From assembly GCF_022869825.1 (NCBI RefSeq), contig NZ_CP094971.1, positions 1,737,501 to 1,801,500 of the forward strand: a stretch of 64,000 nt of DNA, in the 5' to 3' direction. Of this stretch, positions 7,835-16,121 are shown in pieces (position 1 is the stretch's first letter; each line of letters starts with the position of its first letter). Origin of the DNA: Clostridium sp. BJN0001 (GTDB taxonomy: Bacteria > Bacillota > Clostridia > Clostridiales > Clostridiaceae). The notes under the pieces were generated by a model that did not search any database, was not told the DNA's origin, and was given only the letters and a program-made list of their open reading frames with translations. Made by a program: the position numbers and the translations under genes.

Positions 7835-10345
7835 TTAAGAGTTTTGCCACTTTTTAATTAATATTTCAAAAATAAGTAAAATAAATATAAATCCACATGC
7901 CTGACTTATTGCAAAAGTAGACACCATAATAGAATTAAAGTATAAATATATAAAGCAAAATAATCCTATACACACAAGTTCAATCAAAATTACTGATATT
8001 TCTTTAGAAAATTTTCCAAATTCATAAAAGCTATTAAATAAAATAAACATAAAAATTCCTAGTGATAAAATAATAGAAGAAATTAAAACCGACTCTCCAC
8101 TTTCAGTTTTAGAGCATATAGTTAAAATTCCAGAAGAATATATCACTGATCGTATAACCATTTCTGTAAACGAAATTTCCTTTCCTTTATGTTCTATCAT
8201 AATAATTGATATAGGAATAAGGAATAAAATATTTAAGAAAATTATATTTATAAAATTAAATATATCTTGTTTTCCAATAAAAAAGCCTATAAATAAAGTC
8301 AATAACTCTGAAGCAATCATCGTAGCAGATATCATAAATGCTCTTTCAATATTTGATAAAAGAGCCATAGAAAAATTCCTAACTTTAAAAAATGCTGATA
8401 AATAGTTATGTCCTTTAATAAAAAAGTCTGAAAATTTTCTAACAGCTTCAGATGAATCTGCTCTTGAAATACCAACAGTAGAAATATTAAGAGATGGTAT
8501 ATCCCCTAGTGTGTCTCCTGTACTTGCTACTTTATACCCATCTTTTATAAATAATGATATTATCTTTGCTTTAACATCAGGTGTAACTTTACAAAATATT
8601 CTTACTTTAGATAAAACATCTGTAAGTTCCTTTTTATTCAACGAATCTAATTCTATTCCAGAAATAACCTGAAGAGGATTTTTTATAATATTAGCTCTTT
8701 TTCCATTAGTAATAGCACTTAATTTATTCTCCTCTGTAAATAAAATAGGTATTATACCCTTATTTTTAATTGATTCTACTGAATCTTCAAGCGTATCTAT
8801 AAGTGGATTCTCAAGTGCCATTATTCCAACAAAGACCATATTACTTTCAATATTTTCTGATCTTGAAGGCTTATATTTAAAATTTCTATATGCTATTCCT
8901 TGAGTAATAAGACCATCTAAAGAAAATTTCATATCAATATCTTTTATTTTTTTAATTCTTTCATCAGTAAGCTCTCTTTCTACGCCATCTATCATTACAT
9001 GAGTACATATACTTAAAAGAGAATCGAGATTTCCTCTCGAATTTGCTCTATATCCTTTTCTATTATTTGTAAGCACAGTATAAAATCTTTTGTCCGTATC
9101 AATCGGTATCTCAAAAATTCTTGAATTTGAATTGTCTACTGCCGATTTATAAACTTTTTTCATTGCAGCAAATTTTAAATATGCTATTTCAGTTATATTC
9201 CCCTTTCCTCCATCATGTTGCTCATCATATGAAGCATTATTACATATAAGAGATATTTCAAGCATTCTATTAAAATTAGTATCACGTACATATGCTGATT
9301 TACCATCAAAAACAATCTTATCATTAGTATAAATCTGCTTTACTTCCATTTCGTTTTTACTTACAGAACCTATCTTATCAAGAAACATAATATCAAGATC
9401 TTTTACAAAGTCAAAAACAGAAAAATTATTAATTATTATATTATCTTTTTTAAATTTTCTAATTATCATATAATAATTGAGTGCAGAAAATGCTACGATT
9501 GGAAAACATCCTATTATAAATAATGAAAATGCTATTATATCAATTGGAATTGATGACCATATTAATAATAATGCAATACACATTACTATTAAAGTAAACA
9601 TTCCTATGTATTTAAACCATATATTTGATATTTTATTAGCAAAAATATGTTTCTTTTCGTTTGCATATGTAATCATAGTTATTATTTTTCCAAGTTGAGT
9701 AAAATTTCCTGTAGAAATAACTATGCCTGTCCCAGTTCCTTGCTTTACTACTGTACCTTTAAATAATATATTTTTCATCTCTTTTATAGAATTAATATAT
9801 CCAGATACCTTACCTTCAAACTTTTCTTTAAGAAAATGTTCTCCAGTAATACTTCGTTCATCTACTTTTAAATTACTAGCTTTAATTATTCTTATATCAG
9901 CAGGAATTAAAGTTCCCTGCTGAAATTTTACTATATCTCCTACAACTAGTTCCTCACTCTTTATAATCTTTACGACTCCATCTCTAAGTACAATTGCTTT
10001 TGTAGAATTTATTTTTTTAAGTCCAGATAATTTCATCTGTCTTAAAATATTATGCAGCATCTGTGCAATAATATTTATTACAAATATAACTCCTAAAATT
10101 TCTGCATAAAAATAGAATCTGTAAAATAATAAAAATCCAATAATAAGTGCATATACATAATTAAGTTTCTGTTTGAAAATTAATATTATATAGAAAAGTA
10201 CATTATTTTTGTTAATGATATCAACTTTATTTGATCCATACTTTTCTCTTAAATTATTGCAATCTATTTCATTTAAGCCTTTAGAAGCATCACTTTTTAA
10301 TATGCTTACTATATCAGGCCAAGAAACAGTACTATATTTTTCCAA
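7835..10345 (-). CDS. P-type ATPase-like membrane protein with degenerate catalytic motifs
   Basis: The overall architecture is that of a P2-type cation pump: a cation-ATPase N-terminal domain, two membrane hairpins, an actuator domain with the intact SITGEH motif (near residue 173 counted from the longest frame), a catalytic domain, and C-terminal membrane spans. The phosphorylation motif DKTGTLT is DKIGSVS, the membrane PEGL is GCFP, the nucleotide-binding KGA is not found, MxTGD is LFTEEN, and the hinge GDGxNDxP is GDTLGDIP. The aspartate that would be phosphorylated remains, but most supporting residues are changed. Substrate is unknown. I place the start at the TTG at 10343-10345, five bases after GGTGGGG; the frame extends six codons further to a TTG at 10363. 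It lies between spoVAE and comEC. Confidence 0.85.
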   Translation of the reverse strand: MEKYSTVSWPDIVSILKSDASKGLNEIDCNNLREKYGSNKVDIINKNNVLFYIILIFKQKLNYVYALIIGFLLFYRFYFYAEILGVIFVINIIAQMLHNILRQMKLSGLKKINSTKAIVLRDGVVKIIKSEELVVGDIVKFQQGTLIPADIRIIKASNLKVDERSITGEHFLKEKFEGKVSGYINSIKEMKNILFKGTVVKQGTGTGIVISTGNFTQLGKIITMITYANEKKHIFANKISNIWFKYIGMFTLIVMCIALLLIWSSIPIDIIAFSLFIIGCFPIVAFSALNYYMIIRKFKKDNIIINNFSVFDFVKDLDIMFLDKIGSVSKNEMEVKQIYTNDKIVFDGKSAYVRDTNFNRMLEISLICNNASYDEQHDGGKGNITEIAYLKFAAMKKVYKSAVDNSNSRIFEIPIDTDKRFYTVLTNNRKGYRANSRGNLDSLLSICTHVMIDGVERELTDERIKKIKDIDMKFSLDGLITQGIAYRNFKYKPSRSENIESNMVFVGIMALENPLIDTLEDSVESIKNKGIIPILFTEENKLSAITNGKRANIIKNPLQVISGIELDSLNKKELTDVLSKVRIFCKVTPDVKAKIISLFIKDGYKVASTGDTLGDIPSLNISTVGISRADSSEAVRKFSDFFIKGHNYLSAFFKVRNFSMALLSNIERAFMISATMIASELLTLFIGFFIGKQDIFNFINIIFLNILFLIPISIIMIEHKGKEISFTEMVIRSVIYSSGILTICSKTESGESVLISSIILSLGIFMFILFNSFYEFGKFSKEISVILIELVCIGLFCFIYLYFNSIMVSTFAISQACGFIFILLIFEILIKKWQNS

Positions 10346-10435
10346 GATAACCCCACCATCCAATTTATTATTTTCTATATAATATCATTGTATATTATAT
10401 TTAACAATTAATAAACAATTTATCACAGCTTTTTG

Positions 10436-10792
10436 CTAATTTTTAGTTTTAGGATTAAATATTAAAGACATAATATATCCAAAAAATATTGCAGCCGTTA
10501 TTCCAGCCGCACCTCCTTTTATTCCTCCTGTAAATACTCCTATAAATCCTTCTTTGTCTACTTCTTCAATTACAGCTTTTGCAAGACCATTTCCAAAGCT
10601 TGGAAGAGGGACTGTAGCTCCCGCACCTCCAATTTCAATTAATTTATCATATAATCCAAATGAACCAAGAATTGCTCCAAGTACAACAAAACTTACTAAT
10701 ATTCTTCCAGGAGTAAGTTTTGTATAATCAATCAAAAGTTGACCTATTACACAAATAAGACCTCCTACAATAAATGCACTTACATAGCTCAT
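10436..10792 (-). CDS. spoVAE: Stage V sporulation protein AE (SpoVAEB type), spore membrane channel component
   Basis: The 118-residue, highly hydrophobic protein has about four membrane spans and the GGAGATVPLPSFGNGLAKAV segment shared by SpoVAC and SpoVAE. It belongs to the spore inner-membrane channel that moves dipicolinic acid (Ca-DPA) into the forespore and releases it at germination. The ATG at 10790-10792 follows AAGGATGG by six bases; a TTG further upstream lies inside the SD region and is rejected. It is the last gene of the spoVAC-spoVAD-spoVAE group, 26 bp after spoVAD. Confidence 0.93.
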   Translation of the reverse strand: MSYVSAFIVGGLICVIGQLLIDYTKLTPGRILVSFVVLGAILGSFGLYDKLIEIGGAGATVPLPSFGNGLAKAVIEEVDKEGFIGVFTGGIKGGAAGITAAIFFGYIMSLIFNPKTKN

Positions 10793-10818
10793 AAACAACC
10801 ATCCTTTCAAAATCTTTA

Positions 10819-11841
10819 TTAATCATCCATTTCAACAGCAACAGCATGCGCTATTCCTGGAATAGTTTCTCCCTGAAGTGATGAAGTCGTGCTCATAAGA
10901 GCTCCTGTTGATACAAGAAGAACTTTTTTTATTTCTTTTCTTAAAAGTCTTTTATATATATATCCAGAAAAAACTACCGCAGAACATCCACATCCGCTTC
11001 CTCCTGAATTTGTATTCTGACTTTTACTATCAAAGATTATTTCACCGCAATCTACATGCTCTTTACTTATATCATAACCATATTCTAGCATTAGCTTATC
11101 TGCAAGCTTTTTACCAACACTACCTAAATCACCTGTTGCTATTAAATCATAATCTTCAGGTTTTCTTCCTGTATCGTTAAAATGAGCTGCTATTGTTGCA
11201 ACTGCAGCAGGAGCCATTGCTGCTCCCATATTATTTGCATCTTTTTGTCCAAAATCTTCAACTTTTCCTGTTGTTACATACGTTACCTTAGGGAAATTTC
11301 CTGTATGTGCTAAAATCATTGCACCAGAACCTGTTACTGTCCATTGAGCTGTCTGAGCCCTCTGAGTACCATAATCAAGTGGAAATCTAAATTGCCTTTC
11401 AGCAGCACTAAAATGAGATGATGTTGCTGCAACTACATAATTTGCAAATCCTCCATCCATAATTATAGAACCTAGAGATAGTGATTCTGCCATTGTAGAG
11501 CATGCACCGTAAAGTCCAAAAAATGGTATACTAAATTCTCTTGCTGCAAAACTTGAAGAAATTATCTGATTTAATAAATCCCCAGCGAAAAGATAATCTA
11601 TATCATTTTCAGTTAATGAAGCTTTTTTCATTGCTTCACTTATTGCTGTAAACATCATATTACTCTCAGCTTTTTCATAACTATCTTTTCCACATGTATC
11701 ATCGTTTAAAATTTTATCAAAATATGATTTTAAAGGTCCATTACCTTCCTTTGGACCTACAACTGAATATGTAGATATTATTTTAGGTGGATCTTTTAAT
11801 TTTACAGTCTGTCTACCAATTTTTTTAGAAATATTACTCAA
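10819..11841 (-). CDS. spoVAD: Stage V sporulation protein AD, DPA-binding thiolase-fold protein
   Basis: The 340-residue protein has the SpoVAD thiolase-like fold with segments such as FFGLYGACSTMAESL, QTAQWTVTGSGAMIL and GGSGCGCSAVVFSGY. SpoVAD is the peripheral subunit that binds dipicolinic acid at the spore inner membrane. The start is a TTG eight bases after AGGAGG. It sits between spoVAC and spoVAE with short gaps, the conserved clostridial order. Confidence 0.97.
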   Translation of the reverse strand: MSNISKKIGRQTVKLKDPPKIISTYSVVGPKEGNGPLKSYFDKILNDDTCGKDSYEKAESNMMFTAISEAMKKASLTENDIDYLFAGDLLNQIISSSFAAREFSIPFFGLYGACSTMAESLSLGSIIMDGGFANYVVAATSSHFSAAERQFRFPLDYGTQRAQTAQWTVTGSGAMILAHTGNFPKVTYVTTGKVEDFGQKDANNMGAAMAPAAVATIAAHFNDTGRKPEDYDLIATGDLGSVGKKLADKLMLEYGYDISKEHVDCGEIIFDSKSQNTNSGGSGCGCSAVVFSGYIYKRLLRKEIKKVLLVSTGALMSTTSSLQGETIPGIAHAVAVEMDD

Positions 11842-11864
11842 AATACTAGCCTCCTATACTTAAA

Positions 11865-12326
11865 TTAAAAAATCTTAATAAAGTAATGTATTATTCCTAT
11901 TATTACAGATGTTCCTATTCCATAAACAAGAACAGGTCCTGCTATTGTAAACATCTTTGCAGCTACTCCAAAAATGAATCCTTCCTTTTTAAATTCTATA
12001 GCAGGTGAAACAACTGCATTTGAAAATCCTGTAATTGGGACTACAGTACCTGCTCCTCCAAATTCAGCTATCTTACTATATACTCCAAGACCAGTTAAAA
12101 AAGCTCCAATAAAAATCATAACAATTGGGACAAAATTTTTTACATGTTCACTATCCATTCCAAAATATAGGGACATATTATTTATAAACTGACCTATACT
12201 GCAAATAACTCCTCCAACTAAAAATGCATTTATACAATCCTTTAAAACTTTTGACTTTGGATTTATTTCCTGAGTCATCTTTTGATATTTCGTTTTTACT
12301 TCTAATTTATTAATTTTCTTGTCCAT
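11865..12326 (-). CDS. spoVAC: Stage V sporulation protein AC, membrane channel component
   Basis: The 153-residue protein has a charged N-terminal tail and then four or so membrane spans. It contains GGAGTVVPITGFSNAVVSPAIEFKKEG, read here as the family signature beginning GGAGTVVPITGFSNA. SpoVAC is a mechanosensitive-like pore subunit for Ca-DPA movement. The ATG follows AGGAGTG by a short spacer. It is the first gene of the spoVA group, preceded by a sigF terminator and a sigma-G-like promoter. Confidence 0.97.
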   Translation of the reverse strand: MDKKINKLEVKTKYQKMTQEINPKSKVLKDCINAFLVGGVICSIGQFINNMSLYFGMDSEHVKNFVPIVMIFIGAFLTGLGVYSKIAEFGGAGTVVPITGFSNAVVSPAIEFKKEGFIFGVAAKMFTIAGPVLVYGIGTSVIIGIIHYFIKIF

Positions 12327-12368
12327 ATAATCACTCCTGTTTTATTTCAAAAGTCAAATCATCTTTTT

Positions 12369-12398
12369 TAGTATCTTCATAAAGATTCATTTTTATAC
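12369..12398 (-). promoter_or_regulatory. Sigma-G-type promoter for the spoVA genes
   Basis: On the minus strand GTATA (12394-12398) is followed after 18 bp by GATACTA (12369-12375), close to the sigma-G pattern GHATR-N18-CATNNTA. It lies about 45 bp upstream of spoVAC, after the sigF terminator. Forespore sigma-G control of spoVA is established in Bacillus. The assignment here is by motif only. Confidence 0.6.
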
Positions 12399-12402
12399 AA
12401 AA

Positions 12403-12438
12403 TAAAAGAGCTTCCGCTTTTAACAAGAAACTCTTTTA
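12403..12438 (-). terminator. Terminator after sigF
   Basis: On the minus strand TAAAAGAG pairs with CTCTTTTA, with extra pairing inside (TTTC with GGAA), followed by TTTTG. It separates the sigF operon from the spoVA genes. Confidence 0.7.
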
Positions 12439-12507
12439 TACTTAATTCCAAATTCTATTTCAATAAAATATTTCATATAATATATGTTTTATCATTTAAT
12501 TCTGATA

Positions 12508-13263
12508 TTAACTCATCCTTTCCCTTATCATTGAAATTACTTTTTTTTCAATTCTTGAAACTTGAACCTGACTTATCCCAAGCATTTTTGCTACTTCAAT
12601 CTGAGTTTTGTCTCTAAAATACCTAAGTATTATTATTTGTCTAGATTTTGCATCAAGACTCATAATTGCTTCTTTAAGCTCTATTTTTTCAATAAAATTA
12701 TCATCTATTCCCATATTATTATGAGTAAGTTTATCAATAAGAAGAACTGGCGCCCCATCTTCTTTATGAATAGTTTCATAAATCGAATGGAGAGTGCTCG
12801 ATGATTCTATTGCAAATATAATTTCTTCTTTATCGACTCCTGAATACTCAGATAATTCCTCAATAGTTGGTGCTCTATTTAATTTTTTTGCAAGTTCTTC
12901 TTTAAAAAAATGAATTTTATTTGAAAGGCTTTTTACATTTCTACTTACCTTTATCATACCATCATCTCGAAGAAATCTTTTTATTTCACCAATTATCATA
13001 GGAACTGCATATGTTGAAAACTTAACATTGAAATCATTATTAAAATTCTTTATAGCCTTTACAAGTCCAACTGAACCTATCTGATAAATATCATCATATT
13101 CGTATCCTCTATTCAAAAATTTTTTAGTAATTGCTGAGACAAGTGGAAGATTAATCTTTATCAATTTATCCATAGCTTCCAAGTCTCCACTTTTAGCTCT
13201 AGATAAAAGTTCTATATTCTCATTATAATCATATGTGTTATTTTTAAAATTCTCGCTGCCCAC
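12508..13263 (-). CDS. sigF: RNA polymerase sigma factor SigF, forespore-specific
   Basis: The 251-residue sigma-70-family protein has region 2 (DLEAMDKLIKINLPLVSAI through FSTYAVPMIIGEIKRFLRDDG), region 3, and region 4 with the helix-turn-helix RYFRDKTQIEVAKMLGISQVQVSR. SigF directs the first forespore gene set and is held inactive by SpoIIAB. The start is a GTG six bases after AGGTG. It is the third gene of spoIIAA-spoIIAB-sigF, nine bases after spoIIAB, which is diagnostic for sigF rather than sigG. Confidence 0.97.
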   Translation of the reverse strand: MGSENFKNNTYDYNENIELLSRAKSGDLEAMDKLIKINLPLVSAITKKFLNRGYEYDDIYQIGSVGLVKAIKNFNNDFNVKFSTYAVPMIIGEIKRFLRDDGMIKVSRNVKSLSNKIHFFKEELAKKLNRAPTIEELSEYSGVDKEEIIFAIESSSTLHSIYETIHKEDGAPVLLIDKLTHNNMGIDDNFIEKIELKEAIMSLDAKSRQIIILRYFRDKTQIEVAKMLGISQVQVSRIEKKVISMIRERMS

Positions 13264-13272
13264 TCAAATCAC

Positions 13273-13704
13273 CTAATTTATAGAAGTAAATTTTTTCTTT
13301 ATTATAACTTTAGTAAAATTCCCCTCTTCACTTTCAACTTTAACATCATCCATAAATGACTGCATTACAGTAAAACCCATTCCTGATCTTTCAAGATCCG
13401 GTCTTGATGTATATAAAGGCTGCATAGCTTTTTTTATGTCCTTTATTCCTTTCCCCTTGTCCAAAACAGAAATCGTTACTATATTATTATATAATTCCGC
13501 ATCAATTCGTATAATCCCATCTTCTTTTCCTTCATATCCATGAATTATTGAATTGGTTACTGCTTCTGAAACGGCTGTTTTGACATCAGTTATCTCATCA
13601 ACAAGTGGATCTATCTGGGCTATAAAAGCAGATATTGCAACTCTTGCAAAAGCCTCATTTTCAGATTTGCTAATAAACTCAATGCTTATTTTATTGTCAA
13701 ACAT
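13273..13704 (-). CDS. spoIIAB: Anti-sigma-F factor and serine kinase SpoIIAB
   Basis: The 143-residue GHKL-type kinase shows the N box (VKTAVSEAVTNSIIHGY), the G1 region SVLDKGKGI and the G2 region SGMGFTVMQSF. It binds and inhibits SigF with ATP and phosphorylates SpoIIAA. GGAGGGG precedes the ATG. It is 14 bp downstream of spoIIAA and 9 bp upstream of sigF. Confidence 0.97.
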   Translation of the reverse strand: MFDNKISIEFISKSENEAFARVAISAFIAQIDPLVDEITDVKTAVSEAVTNSIIHGYEGKEDGIIRIDAELYNNIVTISVLDKGKGIKDIKKAMQPLYTSRPDLERSGMGFTVMQSFMDDVKVESEEGNFTKVIIKKKFTSIN

Positions 13705-13718
13705 TAAAACCCCTCCAT

Positions 13719-14054
13719 CTAAATGCTTTTTAGTGCTTCCTCCATAGTATCATATTTTGTCAAAATGTTATATAATCCTCCTACCTTAAACATTTTATCA
13801 ATGCTACTGTTCATACCCGCTATAACAATATTGCCCTCTCTGCTTTTTATTTTCTTATATCTTCCCATAATAACTCCTATTCCCGAACTATCCATAAAGG
13901 ACACATTGTTAAAATTTAGGATAACTTTTTTTATCTCATCCCTATCAATTCTGTCATCTATTTTACTTCTGACATCTTCAGCACTATGATGATCAAGTTC
14001 GCCAATAAGAGAAATAATAAGTACATCTTTTTTTCTAGTAAAACTTATATCCAT
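13719..14054 (-). CDS. spoIIAA: Anti-anti-sigma factor SpoIIAA
   Basis: The 111-residue STAS-domain protein has GELDHHSAEDVRSKID and the phosphoserine motif NVSFMDSSGIGVIMGRYK, where the first serine of DSSG corresponds to the residue phosphorylated by SpoIIAB. Dephosphorylated SpoIIAA frees SigF in the forespore. It is the first gene of the operon. The SD (AAGGAGGTG) lies 27 nt before the ATG with a 7 bp hairpin between; the frame has a stop just upstream, so no earlier start is possible. Confidence 0.97.
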   Translation of the reverse strand: MDISFTRKKDVLIISLIGELDHHSAEDVRSKIDDRIDRDEIKKVILNFNNVSFMDSSGIGVIMGRYKKIKSREGNIVIAGMNSSIDKMFKVGGLYNILTKYDTMEEALKSI

Positions 14055-14090
14055 ATTTCTGTTCTAATAAAATAGAACATTCACCTCCTT
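14055..14090 (-). promoter_or_regulatory. spoIIAA ribosome binding site separated from the start by a hairpin
   Basis: On the minus strand AAGGAGGTG (14082-14090) is followed by TGTTCTA-ttttat-TAGAACA (14060-14079) and then five bases to the ATG. The SD-start distance is 27 nt linearly but would be normal once the stem folds. An ATG three bases after the SD opens only an 11-codon frame that overlaps the spoIIAA start. Confidence 0.6.
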
Positions 14091-14105
14091 GTACTTTATT
14101 TACAT

Positions 14106-14134
14106 ATATTAACATAATATGTAGCAATAGTCAA
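14106..14134 (-). promoter_or_regulatory. Promoter of the spoIIAA-spoIIAB-sigF operon (sigma-A-like match)
   Basis: On the minus strand TTGACT (14129-14134) and TAATAT (14106-14111) are spaced by 17 bp, about 50 bp before the gene. In Bacillus this operon uses sigma-H; I do not see a clear sigma-H match (AGGA/GAAT) here, so the sigma factor is uncertain. Confidence 0.5.
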
Positions 14135-14156
14135 ATCGTAAACTATATATAATGTA

Positions 14157-14194
14157 AAAACCAGAACGATACTCGTTTGTATCATTCTGGTTTT
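14157..14194 (-). terminator. Terminator of the amtB-glnK operon
   Basis: AAAACCAGAA and GATAC pair with GTATC and TTCTGGTTTT with one mismatch (14157-14172 with 14179-14194). It lies 28 bp after the glnK stop and has a terminal run of U on the minus strand. Confidence 0.85.
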
Positions 14195-14221
14195 AATTTC
14201 TATTCTATATTATATTAAAAA

Positions 14222-14581
14222 TTATTCATTCATAAGAGCTTCTCTGTCTTTTGCACCTGTTCTTATCTTTAAAACATGATTTACATCATATACGAATATT
14301 TTTCCATCCCCAATTTCTCCAGTTTTTAATACTTTCTGTGCTGTTTCAATTACTTTTTCGACTGGAACTTCGCATACAACAATCTCTACTTTTATCTTAG
14401 ATAAGAGTTTCATTTCCATTGGGACTCCTCTATAATACTGAATGTCTCCTTTTTGTGTACCACATCCTAAAACTTGAGTTACTGTTATTCCTGTTACTCC
14501 TATTTCATTTAAAGCATTTAAAAGTTCCTCAAATTTTGACCTTCTAGTTATTATATCTATCTTACTTATTTTATCAGCCAT
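14222..14581 (-). CDS. glnK: P-II nitrogen regulatory protein (GlnB/GlnK family)
   Basis: The 119-residue protein has the P-II fold landmarks: the T-loop region GCGTQKGDIQYYRGVPMEMK with a tyrosine before RG, the B-loop KTGEIGDGKIFVYDV, and the C-loop RTGAKD. P-II proteins bind ATP/ADP and 2-oxoglutarate and plug the ammonium channel when nitrogen is plentiful. It follows amtB by 45 bp in the same operon, which supports a GlnK role. AGGAGG precedes the ATG. Confidence 0.95.
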   Translation of the reverse strand: MADKISKIDIITRRSKFEELLNALNEIGVTGITVTQVLGCGTQKGDIQYYRGVPMEMKLLSKIKVEIVVCEVPVEKVIETAQKVLKTGEIGDGKIFVYDVNHVLKIRTGAKDREALMNE

Positions 14582-14626
14582 AAAAAAACCTCCTATTACT
14601 TACTTTACTTATTACTTATGCAATTA

Positions 14627-15889
14627 TTAAATATTTATATTTACGCTCTGGAAATCTGCATAGCTGCTTTCAAGTCCATGTTCTTCTAAATCAAGGCCTC
14701 TTATTTCTTCTTCTCTTGAAACTCTTAATCCAATTGTTGATTTAATTAATTTGAAAATGCATATAGCTGTAATTACTCCCCATGCACCAACTGCTGCTAC
14801 ACCTACAAGTTGAATTAAGAAGAAATTAATTCCTCCGCCGTAAAATAAACCTTTCATAGGACCATAATATGCAAATAATCCTGTCATAAGTGTTCCCATT
14901 ACACCGCAAAGTAAATGAACTCCACATGCTCCAACTGGATCGTCTATTTTAAATACTTTATCAATAATTTCAATTCCATAAGTCATACAAACTCCAGCGA
15001 TTATTCCAATAAATACAGATCCAACTGGAGTAACAACATCGCATCCTGCTGTTATTGCTACAAGTCCTGCAAGTACTGCATTAAGTGTTAAACTTACATC
15101 TGGCTTTCCATATTTAAGCCATGTAAAAATCATTACTGTTGTTGCTGCTGCCGCTGCTGCAAGATTAGTTGTTATAAATACTCTTGAAGATAATTCAAGC
15201 ATACCTTCACCAGTTACGCTTAAACTAGATGCAGGATTGAATCCAAACCATCCCATCCATAAAATAAATACTCCAAGTGCTCCTAATGTTAAACTGTGTC
15301 CTAAAATAGGATTAGATTTACCGTCTTTAGTATACTTTCCAATTCTAGGTCCTAATATAATAGCTCCAACTAATGCATACCAACCACCTATTGAGTGAAC
15401 TGCAGTAGATCCTGCAAAATCATGAAATCCCATTTGTGAAAGCCAACCGCCACCCCATATCCAGTGACCTGCTATTGGATAAATAATTCCACTTATTACT
15501 ACACTATATATACAATATGAAATAAATTTAGTTCTCTCTGCCATAGCTCCTGATACTATAGTAGCTGCTGTTGCACAGAATACTGTTTGAAAAAATAAAA
15601 ATACATATTTATCAATTCCATCTGGATATGCAAGCGAAGATCCTTGTGCAAATAATCCTGGAATTCCAATAAATCCAGAAACATCTGTTCCAAACATAAT
15701 TCCAAATCCAATCACCCAGAAAATTAAAGAACCAAGTGCGAAATCCATTAAATTTTTCATTATTATATTACCTGCATTTTTAGACCTCGTAAAACCAGTC
15801 TCAACCATTGCAAAACCAGCCTGCATCCAAAAAACTAAAATTGATCCTACAAGTACCCATACACTATCAATAGCAATATTAATATCCAT
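14627..15889 (-). CDS. amtB: Ammonium transporter Amt
   Basis: The 420-residue protein has eleven membrane spans and the Amt signatures MQAGFAMVETGFTRSKNAGN, a first pore histidine in STAVHSIGGWYALVG and a second in DPVGACGVHLLCGVMG. Amt conducts ammonium into the cell, gated by the adjacent P-II protein. There is no signal-peptide-like extension, as usual in Gram-positives. AGGGGG lies before the ATG. Its 130-base leader contains a terminator-like hairpin after a clear promoter. Confidence 0.97.
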   Translation of the reverse strand: MDINIAIDSVWVLVGSILVFWMQAGFAMVETGFTRSKNAGNIIMKNLMDFALGSLIFWVIGFGIMFGTDVSGFIGIPGLFAQGSSLAYPDGIDKYVFLFFQTVFCATAATIVSGAMAERTKFISYCIYSVVISGIIYPIAGHWIWGGGWLSQMGFHDFAGSTAVHSIGGWYALVGAIILGPRIGKYTKDGKSNPILGHSLTLGALGVFILWMGWFGFNPASSLSVTGEGMLELSSRVFITTNLAAAAAATTVMIFTWLKYGKPDVSLTLNAVLAGLVAITAGCDVVTPVGSVFIGIIAGVCMTYGIEIIDKVFKIDDPVGACGVHLLCGVMGTLMTGLFAYYGPMKGLFYGGGINFFLIQLVGVAAVGAWGVITAICIFKLIKSTIGLRVSREEEIRGLDLEEHGLESSYADFQSVNINI

Positions 15890-15997
15890 AATAAATCCCC
15901 CTTCGTATTATGCTATTTTGCTAGTTAAATAAAATAAATATTAACTTTACTTTCTTAAATTAATAGTTTCTGCAGAATATTATTTGAAAATAAAAAT

Positions 15998-16027
15998 GGA
16001 GTCATGAAAAAAGTATTTCATGACTCC
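15998..16027 (-). terminator. Leader terminator (attenuator) upstream of amtB
   Basis: On the minus strand GGAGTCATGAAA pairs perfectly with TTTCATGACTCC around a six-base loop, followed by ATTTTTATTTT. It sits between the amtB promoter and the gene, so transcription must read through it to express amtB-glnK. Confidence 0.7.
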
Positions 16028-16055
16028 GTTGTCTTCATATTTAATTTATGGCTTT

Positions 16056-16084
16056 ATTATATATATGATTTCAAAAAATGTCAA
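16056..16084 (-). promoter_or_regulatory. Sigma-A promoter of amtB-glnK
   Basis: On the minus strand TTGACA (16079-16084) and TATAAT (16056-16061) are exactly 17 bp apart, a full consensus match. The start site would be about 30 bp before the leader hairpin. Confidence 0.85.
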
Positions 16085-16121
16085 TAGTTTTAGTGAATCT
16101 TTTAATAAATTAAATTTTCCT

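Noticed and set aside
14060-14090. Eleven-codon frame starting just after the spoIIAA SD
   Set aside because: Its ATG is too close to the SD, and it overlaps the spoIIAA start. The hairpin explanation fits better, though a tiny leader peptide cannot be excluded.
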